Shown one piece after another: positions 27,152-35,474 of a DNA stretch of 64,000 nt. Each line of letters starts with the position of its first letter. The stretch's first letter is position 1. A model generated the notes under the pieces. It saw nothing but the letters and a program-made list of their open reading frames with translations, was not told the origin of the DNA and did no database searches. The translations under genes were made by a program, and so were the position numbers. The stretch comes from Bacteroidia bacterium (GTDB lineage: Bacteria > Bacteroidota > Bacteroidia > Bacteroidales > CAJPTX01): positions 186,001-250,000 of the forward strand of contig CAJPTC010000001.1 in the NCBI GenBank assembly GCA_905373475.1. Direction: 5' to 3'.

Positions 27152-28384
27152 ATGGCAGGTTTGTCCGCACAACGTGTTCGTATTCTTCGTCTATTGGGTC
27201 GCATGCCTAGTGTGCAGAGAATTGAAGCTCGGCGCAATGCGTTGCGTCGCGAGTTCGAACGTTACCAAAAGTTTGCTGCGTCGCCCGAGTATGCGCGCTA
27301 CCAAGAGCTACAGCGCTACCAGGAGTCTGGAGTGCCCGAACAGGAGCGCATTCGCTGCCAAGAGGAGGTATATGAGGGGTCGCAAGAGGGTAACGAACTA
27401 GACGAATACAATGCGCTTAAGAAGACCAAGGAGGTAAAACTTGCGCTTCGTGGGCAAGGAGAGCAGAACAGCGCTGCTTTCCGTCGTTTTCAAGAATTGC
27501 AAAAACACGTTGAGACGCCAGCGTTCGCAGAACGCATTGCCTACCTGCGCGATAAGAATAAGTTCCGTCGTACAGAGGCTTACGCTAAACTACAGGAGTT
27601 GAAAGTTCTTGGTAAGTCGCGCGAATTGCAGTGGTATTTGTCGCACGAAGCAAAAGGGACATTTGCCGAATTGGTGCGCGAACGCGTATTATTTTTTGAT
27701 GATTTTACTGCTAGCGCCCTTGACAAGAAAGTATGGTTGCCGCGCTTCTTTTGGGGCGAGGCATTAGTAGGACGCGGTTATTCGTTTATAGGCGATCCGC
27801 ATTGCTACACCGAGGGAGATAATTTGACGCTTGGTAATAGTGCCTTGGTAATTGAAACCAGACCCGAAGCACGAAAGGCTTTGGCGTGGGATAAGGAATT
27901 AGGTTTCCTGCCCGCAGATTTCTCTTACACCTCGGGGCTTATTTGCTCAGGTCAGAGCTTTCGCATGCAAGAAGGGCGTCTGGAGGTAAAACTCCGCATA
28001 AAGAGTGTACCAGGTGTGTATCATGCGCTTTATCTGGCAGGTGAGACGCGTGCTCCGCAGATTGATATCTTCCGTACCACGTCGGGAAAGAAGGTGGCGT
28101 TAATGAGTGGTGTTACTCGCAATGAGGTAAATTCGCTTAACGCAGCAGACGGCGTAGGAGCACTCCCCTCGGGCGAAGATTATTTTTTGCTCCGTTTTGA
28201 TTGGGAAGGTACTACGTTGCGTTGGAGTATCAACGATACGCCGTACATGACGATGGAGAATGTAAAAGGACTGGATATGCCTATGTATCTGGTCTTTGCC
28301 AGTGGCGTTGAACCTAGTGCAGCCCCCACAGGAGTGGCACAGATGGCGATAGACTGGGTACGGTGTACGTCGTACAATAAATAG
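27152..28384 (+). CDS. Cytoplasmic GH16-fold protein with helical N-terminus and no catalytic glutamates
   Basis: The 410-residue protein has no signal peptide. Residues about 1-175 are charged and probably helical, with repeated phrases such as ELQKHVETPAF and KLQELKVLGKS. Residues about 180-408 resemble the ConA-like jelly roll of glycoside hydrolase family 16 (FDDFTASALDKKVW at the start, IDWVRC at the end). The active-site signature of GH16, ExDxxE, is Q303-I-D-I-F-R308 here, so both catalytic glutamates are lost. I recall a Bacteroidales family of this shape. A carbohydrate- or protein-binding role is more likely than hydrolysis; function unknown. Confidence 0.7.
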   Translation: MAGLSAQRVRILRLLGRMPSVQRIEARRNALRREFERYQKFAASPEYARYQELQRYQESGVPEQERIRCQEEVYEGSQEGNELDEYNALKKTKEVKLALRGQGEQNSAAFRRFQELQKHVETPAFAERIAYLRDKNKFRRTEAYAKLQELKVLGKSRELQWYLSHEAKGTFAELVRERVLFFDDFTASALDKKVWLPRFFWGEALVGRGYSFIGDPHCYTEGDNLTLGNSALVIETRPEARKALAWDKELGFLPADFSYTSGLICSGQSFRMQEGRLEVKLRIKSVPGVYHALYLAGETRAPQIDIFRTTSGKKVALMSGVTRNEVNSLNAADGVGALPSGEDYFLLRFDWEGTTLRWSINDTPYMTMENVKGLDMPMYLVFASGVEPSAAPTGVAQMAIDWVRCTSYNK

Positions 28385-28487
28385 CGCGTGCGTCTATTGG
28401 GAATTCGGCTTTATCTAAGAGCGAATTTACCCGATTGGGTTTGTAGAACCACGATACGTTCGTAGTAACGGGAGGCTGCTCCGTAGT

Positions 28488-29375
28488 ATGGAGGTTGCTG
28501 TTTTTGGTTGGGGCGTGAGCCACGAAAATTTCGATGCGCTAGCGGCTCTTTTAGAGCGTCTGCATGCTCGCGAATGGAAGGTGTGGGTTTATGACAATAT
28601 GCTGCAAAGTCTGCGTTCGCAGTTTGGTTATGTCCCCAGTTTTGTACACCCATACTCGTTGCGTGAAGAGCTCCCCAACAGTCTCGATTTTCTTTTTAGC
28701 ATAGGTGGCGATGGCACAATTCTCGATGCCGCGCAATACATTTTGGGGAGCAATGTACCGATTGTAGGTATAAACTTCGGGCATTTGGGCTTTCTTTCCT
28801 CAATTCAAGCGGCGGCATTGGCGCACATTGAGGAGTTGCTCGAGAGTGGCTATTATGCCATAGAACGTTTTCCCACGGCGCAGGCTCAAATAAGCCGCGA
28901 AGGACAGATTCTTCCCTTCCATTATGCCCTAAACGATATCACCGTACAGAAGAGTGGTAAATCTATGCTCATTGTTAATATGAGCATTGATGGTACTTTC
29001 CTCTGTACCTATTGGAGCGATGGGGTAATAGTCAGTACGCCTACGGGTAGCACTGCTTATAGTTTAAGCGTTGGAGGACCCATTGTATCGCCTTTAGCTC
29101 ATGTGTTGCTTCTTTCTCCCATATCGCCACATAGTTTGTATACTCGTTCGTTGGTTTTGGCAGACAGCTCCGAAATACACATGCGTGTACGCTGCCGCGA
29201 TAAAGAAGTACCTCTAATTGTGGGTATAGATGCCCAAGAATATCAATTCAAAGGTACGATAGATGTTCGAGTAACGAGGAGTCCTATTGAGGTGTTTTTA
29301 GTCCGTTTTCGCGAGAAAAATTTTTATACGGCACTTCGCGAGAAATTGGGGTGGGGCAACGATCCGAGAAACTAA
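28488..29375 (+). CDS. nadK: NAD kinase
   Basis: The 295-residue enzyme phosphorylates NAD to NADP with ATP. The conserved GGDGT motif is at 73-77, followed by GINFGHLGFLSS (near 92-103) and the NAD-binding block STPTGSTAYSLSVGGPI (near 183-200). Length is typical of bacterial NadK. It ends before a bidirectional terminator shared with the convergent ftcD gene. Confidence 0.95.
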   Translation: MEVAVFGWGVSHENFDALAALLERLHAREWKVWVYDNMLQSLRSQFGYVPSFVHPYSLREELPNSLDFLFSIGGDGTILDAAQYILGSNVPIVGINFGHLGFLSSIQAAALAHIEELLESGYYAIERFPTAQAQISREGQILPFHYALNDITVQKSGKSMLIVNMSIDGTFLCTYWSDGVIVSTPTGSTAYSLSVGGPIVSPLAHVLLLSPISPHSLYTRSLVLADSSEIHMRVRCRDKEVPLIVGIDAQEYQFKGTIDVRVTRSPIEVFLVRFREKNFYTALREKLGWGNDPRN

Positions 29376-29475
29376 TAGGAGGTTTGCCTAAAAGAGGAGA
29401 ACGGGTTCTCTGTATGTTGCTATTCTTAGCGTAACGCCTAGCAGAATGCTTTCTAAAATTTGAGTATAGGCAGTA

Positions 29476-29509
29476 AAAAGCGGCACAACCGTTAGGTTAT
29501 GCCGCTTTT
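29476..29509. terminator. Bidirectional terminator between nadK and ftcD
   Basis: A stem of 15 positions (AAAAGCGGCA.AACC against GGTT.TGCCGCTTTT, one mismatch) with a GTTA loop. The A and T tails on the two sides would serve both convergent genes. Confidence 0.85.
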
Positions 29510-29540
29510 CTAATTTACTCAAATGTGACACAAGAGGCGC

Positions 29541-31235
29541 TTACTTGTTGATTTTCGTGTCGGCAATTGCCAAAATTTTTGCTTCGCGCTCTTCTGCAAG
29601 TTTACAAAGCTTTTCGCCCTCTGCAATAAATTTTGCTACTCGTCCTTTGTCTTCTAGCCCCGCCGCATTGATGCGCACGTTGAGGAATGCACCGCGTACG
29701 CCTGCGCGTGCCGCAAGTGCCCCTACGGCAGCGTCGGTTACTGAGTTCGGATTTCCGATCTCTGCCATTGCCTCAGCTACTTCCATAGAATCGTAGCATA
29801 GTTGCATTACTTGTGCGGGCACTTCAGTTGCATACAGCGTAGCGGCTTGAATAGCCTCCTTACGTGCAGCCTTTTCAGCATCTGATCCTTTGGGAAGACC
29901 GAGAGCATCCATAATCTTGTTGAATGCATTCGTATCTTCGTCGATCAGGTGTACGAGTTGCTCTTGATAATGCTTCCCTTTTTCTGCCCAGTCGGAGAAT
30001 TCTTTCCAACGCTCATCCCAACCTGGTTTGTGTGCTGAGAGGTTTGCTACCATTGTACCCAGCGCTACGCCCATTGCGCCCATTGTGGCCGAGATACTTC
30101 CACCGCCTGGTGCAGGAGATTCCGATGCGGTTTCCTCTACAAAACCCTTCACCGTAAGGTCTACAAGCTTCTTCTTTGAGTCGTCTTCCAGAATGTATTC
30201 AATGATCTTTTTCTTCGGATCAAACGGATAGAGTTCGTCTAATCCCATAGATTTTACGGCAATCTTGATGATCTCTTCATCGGAGATACCCGCAGAGCGC
30301 TCCTGTTTGGCTAGGAAGTACTTCCCCGCATCCAGTATTGCTTTGAGCGGCACAACCCCTACAAGTTCCGAACCTGTAACACGAACACCACGGGCATCTG
30401 CCTTTTTCACACACTCCTCAAAGGCAACATGCAATGGTGTAACATCTATGTTTGTGAGGTTGATAGACACTTGTGCTATGCCGAATTCTTCGATGTACCA
30501 ACCAATGGCTTTGCAAGCTTTGAGAGACCCTGGTTGCATCACGACCTTCCCATTCGCATCGAGTTTTTTCTTTCCCGTGATAGGGTTGCCTTCCCGTACG
30601 GGGCGACCTTTTTCTCGAATATCAAACGCAATAGCATTCGCGCGGCGCGTAGAGGTGCTATTCAGGTTTACATTGTAGGCTACTAGGAAGTTGCGTGCTC
30701 CTACCGCCGTAGCGCCCGATTTAGCATTGAACTTTGCAGGCCCGAAGTCTGGTTTCCACTCCTCGCTAGTTACGCGTTGTGGCAATGCTTCGTACTCACC
30801 TGCACGGCAGGCTGCCAGATTCCTCCGTTCGGGTTTGAAAGCCGCATTTTCATAGCAGTAGACTGAGATGCCGAGTTCGTTGCCGATACGTTTCGCTAGT
30901 TTGCGCGCGTATTCTACCGTTTCTTCCATCGTGATGTTTGATACGGGTACTAGCGGACATACGTCCGTAGCGCCGAAACGCGGATGTGCGCCGTGATGTT
31001 TGCTCATATCGATGAGTTCTGCAGCGCGTTTTACTGCGCGAAAGGCAGCCTCGCAAACCTCGTCGGGAGTTCCCACCATAGTTACAACCGTGCGGTTTGT
31101 CGCCTTGCCTGGATCAACATCTATGAGACGTACGCCTTCCACGGTCTGGATCTCGGCGGTTATCTGATTGATAATGTTCATGTCGCGCCCTTCACTGAAG
31201 TTGGGGACGCATTCAATAAGCTTTTGTAGTGCCAT
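29541..31235 (-). CDS. ftcD: Bifunctional glutamate formimidoyltransferase / formimidoyl-THF cyclodeaminase
   Basis: The 564-residue fusion covers the last steps of histidine degradation: transfer of the formimino group from formiminoglutamate to tetrahydrofolate (residues about 1-325, starting ECVPNFSEGRD) and its deamination to methenyl-THF (about 355-564, with ESPAPGGGSISATMGAMG). The same fusion is found in vertebrate FTCD and in Porphyromonas and other Bacteroidales. No other hut gene lies beside it. It converges on nadK across a shared terminator. Confidence 0.95.
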   Translation of the reverse strand: MALQKLIECVPNFSEGRDMNIINQITAEIQTVEGVRLIDVDPGKATNRTVVTMVGTPDEVCEAAFRAVKRAAELIDMSKHHGAHPRFGATDVCPLVPVSNITMEETVEYARKLAKRIGNELGISVYCYENAAFKPERRNLAACRAGEYEALPQRVTSEEWKPDFGPAKFNAKSGATAVGARNFLVAYNVNLNSTSTRRANAIAFDIREKGRPVREGNPITGKKKLDANGKVVMQPGSLKACKAIGWYIEEFGIAQVSINLTNIDVTPLHVAFEECVKKADARGVRVTGSELVGVVPLKAILDAGKYFLAKQERSAGISDEEIIKIAVKSMGLDELYPFDPKKKIIEYILEDDSKKKLVDLTVKGFVEETASESPAPGGGSISATMGAMGVALGTMVANLSAHKPGWDERWKEFSDWAEKGKHYQEQLVHLIDEDTNAFNKIMDALGLPKGSDAEKAARKEAIQAATLYATEVPAQVMQLCYDSMEVAEAMAEIGNPNSVTDAAVGALAARAGVRGAFLNVRINAAGLEDKGRVAKFIAEGEKLCKLAEEREAKILAIADTKINK

Positions 31236-31263
31236 AATAGAACACAGTTATTTATACTCTCTA

Positions 31264-31271
31264 CAAAAGTA
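31264..31271 (-). promoter_or_regulatory. -7 promoter box (TACTTTTG) of ftcD
   Basis: It matches TAnnTTTG on the minus strand, 28 bases before the ftcD ATG. Confidence 0.5.
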
Positions 31272-31393
31272 GTCAGAAAAGCTAAGCTACGAACCGTAGG
31301 CAGTTTGCGAACGTTGCTATTCAACGTTTTCTGTTTGTGTATTACGCTACTCCACAAAAAAAATGAACGGCGGTTATAGCGCTTTCGTCGTAA

Positions 31394-31591
31394 GTTAAGC
31401 GTTGTGCGAAGGAGGGGACAATTGTAATCAAGAAAATGCGGATTGCGCATTTAACGGGCGAGTCACGCTTCGTCCCTACAAACGTTCATATATTGCTAAT
31501 CGAACAAAACGGGTGTTGCGGACAGCGCGCTCTACAACAACTGCGCATTTAACGGGGAGGTGCGTTTTGCTTAGCAAAATTGACATTCAAT
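31394..31591. repeat. Intergenic repeat, left copy flanking fic, interrupted by about 105 bases
   Basis: Bases 31394-31453 match 32940-32999 at 56 of 60 positions, and 31558-31591 match 32999-33032 at 30 of 34. Between the two blocks this copy carries an extra segment bordered by GCGCATTTAACGGG on each side (31445 and 31543), which includes a decayed GTAGGGGCG-type palindrome near 31454-31480. With the ftcD promoter it fills the gap 31236-31604, in which I see no gene. Confidence 0.8.
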
Positions 31592-31604
31592 GCCTCCTCT
31601 CTAC

Positions 31605-32741
31605 CTACTGAAACAAATCAAGATAACGCTCAAAAACAAAAAGGCGATTACGGCTTTGCTTGGTTGTCTCGATCAGAATTTCGCTTGTCTGCATCTTGCG
31701 TACCAGTTCACCTGCGGCCTTAATAGAAAGACTGCAGGTTTTAGCGGCAGTTTCTATAGTGAGCGTTGGTTGCTGGAAGAGGTATTGTAATAAGTTCAAT
31801 GCACTACTGCTCCGTTTCCCATACGAGGCACGTATTTCCGTTTCAATGGTAGTTTTTAACTGTAAAATCTGATTGAGCGTATCAACTGCTAAGGTTGCCG
31901 TTTGTTCTATACCTACAAGGAAATACTTTACCCATTGTAACATATCGTTTTTTGCACGTACATTGTTCAAGTTATCGTAGTAAAGCTCTTTGTTCTTCTC
32001 GAAGTAACTCGACATGTAGAGTAAAGGCTGATCCAAGATATGTTGCTCAACAAGGAAGAGTGTTATAAGCAAGCGCCCCATTCGCCCATTACCATCAAGA
32101 AAAGGATGTATGGTTTCAAACTGATAGTGAGCAATGGCAATTTTGATAAGCGCAGGTACGACGCAGTTTGCATCATTTAGAAACTTTTCTAAATCGCTCA
32201 TTAACGCTCCTAACAAATCGGCGTGCGGTGGGATGTATCGTGCATCGGCAAGCGAATTTCCTCCAATCCAGTTCTGGCTGGTACGGAATGTGCCTGGATG
32301 CTTATGTTCTCCGCGTACGCTGTTTAACAGTGATCGGTGAGTGTTTTTTATCAGTCGAGAGGAAATAGGTAGCTCTTTTAGGCTCTCTATAGCCTCGTTC
32401 ATTGCCGTAATGTAATTGTTTACCTCCCGCCAGTCGTCGCGTCTTTCAGGGTTGATCTCGGTCTCTGGTAGCAGTGCTTCATCCATTTGTGTTTTCGTTC
32501 CCTCAATACGACTGGATATTACAGCTTCCTTGGTTACATGTAGCCTAATAAATAGTGCTATGTTGGGAACTAATCGCGCAAACGAGTTCAGCTCTCCTAG
32601 TTTAATGGCTGCAGCCTCGAGCAGCGTATTCACGGAAGCAGTCTTCCAGCTCCATTCATCGTATATGTTGCTAGGAACAAAATATTTATATCCCACACCT
32701 TGCTCCAAGTGTCCCGCTTGGAATTCCTCTAAGAGAATCAT
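31605..32741 (-). CDS. Fic-domain AMP-transferase with N-terminal inhibitory motif and C-terminal winged helix
   Basis: The 378-residue protein carries a complete Fic motif HPFLDGNGRMGR starting at His212, so it should transfer AMP (or another nucleotide part) to target hydroxyls. The N-terminal Fic_N region holds the self-inhibitory helix motif S76-SRI-E80-G81, as in class II Fic proteins, where the Glu blocks productive ATP binding. The C-terminus (about 310-378, LTIETAAKTCSLSIKAAGEL) is a winged helix-turn-helix, so the protein may bind its own promoter. Palindromic repeats lie just upstream of the start. Target protein unknown. Confidence 0.92.
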   Translation of the reverse strand: MILLEEFQAGHLEQGVGYKYFVPSNIYDEWSWKTASVNTLLEAAAIKLGELNSFARLVPNIALFIRLHVTKEAVISSRIEGTKTQMDEALLPETEINPERRDDWREVNNYITAMNEAIESLKELPISSRLIKNTHRSLLNSVRGEHKHPGTFRTSQNWIGGNSLADARYIPPHADLLGALMSDLEKFLNDANCVVPALIKIAIAHYQFETIHPFLDGNGRMGRLLITLFLVEQHILDQPLLYMSSYFEKNKELYYDNLNNVRAKNDMLQWVKYFLVGIEQTATLAVDTLNQILQLKTTIETEIRASYGKRSSSALNLLQYLFQQPTLTIETAAKTCSLSIKAAGELVRKMQTSEILIETTKQSRNRLFVFERYLDLFQ

Positions 32742-32759
32742 TGCATACCTTGTTTACTA

Positions 32760-32767
32760 CAAAGGTA
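32760..32767 (-). promoter_or_regulatory. -7 promoter box (TACCTTTG) of fic
   Basis: It matches TAnnTTTG on the minus strand, 18 bases before the fic ATG. The repeat operator begins about 15 bases further upstream, over the expected -33 region. Confidence 0.6.
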
Positions 32768-32781
32768 CAATATAAGTGCTT

Positions 32782-32876
32782 CTTATTTTACTTTAAAGAC
32801 CGAAAGTAAAATAACGCCTCCTCTTATTTTACTTTAGAGGCTTAAAGTAAAATAACGCCTCCTCTTATTTTCCTTT
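32782..32876. promoter_or_regulatory. Tandem palindromic operator upstream of fic
   Basis: A 41-bp unit is repeated from 32782, 32823 and (partly) 32864. Each full unit holds the inverted pair TTATTTTACTTT ... AAAGTAAAATAA (perfect 12-base arms) with an 8-9-base spacer; the third has one half-site with one change. That makes five half-sites across the -33 region of the fic promoter, which suggests binding by a dimeric regulator, possibly the winged helix of Fic itself. Confidence 0.7.
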
Positions 32877-32939
32877 CCTAAATCAGGGTAACTATCCCAA
32901 AATGTTTTGGGCGATACAGGTCATGCGTCAAATGCGCGA

Positions 32940-33032
32940 GTTAAGCGTTGCGCGAAGGAGGGGACAGTAATAATCAAGAAAATGCGGATTGCGCATTTAG
33001 GTGCGTTTTGCCCAACAAAATTGATATTCAAT
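32940..33032. repeat. Intergenic repeat, right copy flanking fic
   Basis: Uninterrupted copy of the repeat at 31394-31591, in the same orientation. It lies directly after the stop side of the aldehyde dehydrogenase gene. Just before it is a CCCAAAATGTTTTGGG hairpin (about 32897-32912). The rest of 32742-33038 holds the fic promoter and operator and no gene. Confidence 0.8.
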
Positions 33033-33038
33033 ATTTTA

Positions 33039-34403
33039 CTATCCTAAAAACCAGCGGAGTATGCGCTGTTTTAACGAGGTATAGGGCGGATAACGAAGGG
33101 TAGGATCTAGCCAAGAGCCTCGCAGTACGACCGATTTTTTGTGACTAAACGTAGCGAACGACTCAGCACCGTGGTAAGCGCCCATCCCAGATGCTCCTAC
33201 TCCGCCAAAAGGTAGATTGGTGCTAGCTATGTGCGAAATAACGTCGTTTACACAGCCACCGCCGAAAGATAGGTCGCGTAGCACTTTGCGTGCGAGTGCA
33301 CAATCGGATGTAAACAAGTAAAGAGCCAGCGGACGAGGACGTGCTTGCACAAAACGTATAGCTTCTTCTGCGCTGTCTACACAGAGAATGGGGAGCAATG
33401 GTCCGAATATCTCTTCTTGCATTACAGCATCTGTTGAAGCTATGTTGTCCAATAATGTGGGTGCTATGCGCAGGCTCGACTCATCGGTTTCGCCTCCCGA
33501 AACGACCTTTTCAGGGTCAATAAGTCGGCAAATGCGCTCGAAGTGTCTGCGGTTAACGATTTTGCCATAGTCGGGGTTAGAAAGCGGCGTTTTACCGTAC
33601 ATTTTTTCGATTTCCTCTTGCAATAAACCGACCAATTTCTCTTTCACCGCGTTTTCTACCAAGATATAGTCGGGCGCAATGCAAGTCTGTCCGCAGTTTA
33701 GAAACTTGCCGAACACAATGCGTCTGGCAGCCAAACGGAGTGGGGCAGTGCGCGTTACAATTACGGGCGATTTGCCCCCCAATTCGAGGGTAACGGGTGT
33801 GAGGTGTTGTGCTGCCTTTTCCATCACGTATTTCCCTACGTTGCCGTTCCCTGTATAGAAGATGTAGTCAAATTTCTCTTCCAGAAGTGCTTGACTTGTG
33901 GCAACATCGCCGTTTACGACGCTTACAAGCTCTGGAGGCAGGACTTCGCTAACCAGTTGTGCCAGAAGTGTGGCAGTAGCGGGAGCTAGCTCCGAGGGTT
34001 TTAGGATACAGCAGTTCCCTGCTGCGAGTGCGCCAACTAAGGGAGACAGGGAGAGTAGGAACGGGTAGTTCCAAGGTGCAAGGATGAGAACCGCGCCATA
34101 GGGCTCGTAGAAAATCTTTTGTCGTGCAGGGAAGTTGGTTAGGGGCGTGCTACGTCGTTTGGGGTGCATCCAACGTCGGAGGTGTTTCAGTGCATAGTTT
34201 ATCTCCGCAATTGTGAGCCCTATTTCGGTCATATAGGCTTCTGTCTCCGATTTACCGAGGTCTTCTTGCAGCGCTTGACAGATTTGCGCTTCGTATCGCT
34301 TTATCTGCTTTCGCAATTGTACAAGAGCATCTTTCCTTTTTTGAAACGAGCGTGTGTGCCCTTCGTGAAAGTAGCGCCGTTGGTTGGCTAGCAGTTCGTT
34401 CAT
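33039..34403 (-). CDS. Aldehyde dehydrogenase, ALDH3-like
   Basis: The 454-residue NAD(P)-dependent enzyme oxidises aldehydes to acids. The catalytic Cys241 sits in FLNCGQTCIAPD and the general base Glu207 in TLELGGKSPV; the substrate and cofactor region APWNYPFLLSLSPL is at 109-122. The short length, the absence of the ALDH1-type extension and the FATFSHKKSVV block near the C-terminus place it with ALDH3/coniferyl-aldehyde-type dehydrogenases. The C-terminus is hydrophobic and basic, which may tether it to the membrane. Physiological substrate not readable from sequence. Confidence 0.9.
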   Translation of the reverse strand: MNELLANQRRYFHEGHTRSFQKRKDALVQLRKQIKRYEAQICQALQEDLGKSETEAYMTEIGLTIAEINYALKHLRRWMHPKRRSTPLTNFPARQKIFYEPYGAVLILAPWNYPFLLSLSPLVGALAAGNCCILKPSELAPATATLLAQLVSEVLPPELVSVVNGDVATSQALLEEKFDYIFYTGNGNVGKYVMEKAAQHLTPVTLELGGKSPVIVTRTAPLRLAARRIVFGKFLNCGQTCIAPDYILVENAVKEKLVGLLQEEIEKMYGKTPLSNPDYGKIVNRRHFERICRLIDPEKVVSGGETDESSLRIAPTLLDNIASTDAVMQEEIFGPLLPILCVDSAEEAIRFVQARPRPLALYLFTSDCALARKVLRDLSFGGGCVNDVISHIASTNLPFGGVGASGMGAYHGAESFATFSHKKSVVLRGSWLDPTLRYPPYTSLKQRILRWFLG

Positions 34404-34553
34404 CGTTCCAGTGGTTAGAGATGAATGACTATGGCGATAATAGGGGAAATAAAGTTGAGATACTACCTCGTAGCCCTTTTTGCAAACACTTGTTTAAGAG
34501 GATTTCCTCATGAAATGAGCTACAAAACTGTACGACAAATTAGCGAAAAAATG

Positions 34554-34561
34554 TATCTTTG
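34554..34561 (+). promoter_or_regulatory. -7 promoter box (TATCTTTG) of the zapB-like/zapA operon
   Basis: It is a canonical TAnnTTTG box 16 bases before the GTG at 34578. It shows that the open frame upstream of 34578 is not translated. The AGGAGAGAGG after it could serve as a ribosome site. Confidence 0.65.
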
Positions 34562-34577
34562 CAATAGGAGAGAGGGT

Positions 34578-34880
34578 GTGAAAGTGTTGCGTGAAGAGAA
34601 ATCGAAAGCATTGAAACAGCTGGAAGGCAATGTGGCGCGTCTTGTGTCGCATGTAGCGGAGCTTTCTGAGCGCTTAGCTGTTTTAACGCAGGAGAATGAG
34701 ACGCTACAGGCTGAGCTCGCCGAGGCACGGGAACAGCTTGCTACCTCGGAGGAGGGGCGACGTATTCAGTCTGCGGCTGTTGCTTTAGGGGCTACTAGCT
34801 CTGACTCGCGCGAGGCTCGCAAACTTATCTCTCAGGTGTTGCGGGAAATAGAAGCTTGTATTGCATTACTACAGACTTAA
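34578..34880 (+). CDS. Small coiled-coil protein upstream of ZapA (ZapB-like)
   Basis: I chose GTG 34578 because a promoter box ends at 34561 and the sequence before it has no protein character. The product of about 100 residues is nearly all heptad-patterned coiled coil (LSERLAVLTQENETLQAELAEAREQL near 33-58), then a short helical tail. It is followed by zapA, whose ATG lies 29 bases after its stop. The position next to ZapA and the form suggest a division-associated coiled coil like ZapB; this is inference from context. Confidence 0.7.
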   Translation: MKVLREEKSKALKQLEGNVARLVSHVAELSERLAVLTQENETLQAELAEAREQLATSEEGRRIQSAAVALGATSSDSREARKLISQVLREIEACIALLQT

Positions 34881-34908
34881 GAGTCGTACATTATACGAGG
34901 AACGAGTA

Positions 34909-35205
34909 ATGGCGGAGGATACGTTTAGGTGTCAGGTAGGACGTGTAGTATTTGGGATCTCAAGAGCAGATGCCGATCGTGCGCGCCTCATTGAACGTGC
35001 CGCCGAGCGTCTCAATGTATTGCTGCGGGAGAAACGTGGCGATGCGGATGCACCATTATTTTCGAGCGATGAGCAGGCTATTACGTACATTGCTCTCGAG
35101 CTCATGTCTCACCAACTTTGGGAGGAGGAACAAGAGCTCCAAGAGAATACGTTGGGGAGGCTTGAGGAGCTCAATAGTCGTATAAATGAGGTTCTTAACG
35201 ATTGA
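34909..35205 (+). CDS. zapA: Cell division protein ZapA
   Basis: I chose ATG 34909 (MAEDTFRCQVGRVVFG); 16 more codons are open upstream but overlap the previous gene. The 98-residue protein has the ZapA layout: a short beta/helix head and a long C-terminal coiled coil (LWEEEQELQENTLGRLEELNSRI). ZapA binds and cross-links FtsZ filaments at the division ring. The order zapB-like, zapA, 6S RNA, rny is one I know from Bacteroidales, and zapA next to 6S RNA also occurs in E. coli. Confidence 0.85.
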   Translation: MAEDTFRCQVGRVVFGISRADADRARLIERAAERLNVLLREKRGDADAPLFSSDEQAITYIALELMSHQLWEEEQELQENTLGRLEELNSRINEVLND

Positions 35206-35238
35206 GTGATCGTCGCTGTTTTAGGTTAGACATTCTAT

Positions 35239-35447
35239 AGCCCGTCGCCGAGCTGTTTGCATACGCGGAACTCGACATTGAAAGCGTATTGGGTAGAGAT
35301 TTGTTGTACTGATGAGAGGCCTTTTTACCCCTCCTGCGTGGAGGTGGGATTCTAGGAATAGGACGTTGGACCTCAGACGTGCACAGCCAGCCCAGCCGTA
35401 TATTTTTGGAGTTCTAAGCTGTTGCCAGTTCGGTACGGGCTTTTTTT
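35239..35447 (+). ncRNA. ssrS: 6S RNA (ssrS)
   Basis: The 209-base stretch between zapA and rny folds into one long irregular hairpin. The closing stem pairs AGCCCGT (35239) with ACGGGCT (35435) and CCGAGCTG with CAGTTCGG; further in, GGAACTC pairs with GAGTTCT. A T-run follows at 35441-35447 as terminator. The length, the rod shape and the place after zapA fit 6S RNA, which mimics an open promoter and binds sigma-loaded RNA polymerase. No protein frame is supported. Confidence 0.75.
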
Positions 35448-35474
35448 ATTGTGTATGAAAAGTTAAAAGAAACA

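Noticed and set aside
34425..34577. N-terminal extension of the coiled-coil gene before zapA
   Set aside because: It contains the promoter box TATCTTTG at 34554 and has no coiled-coil pattern.
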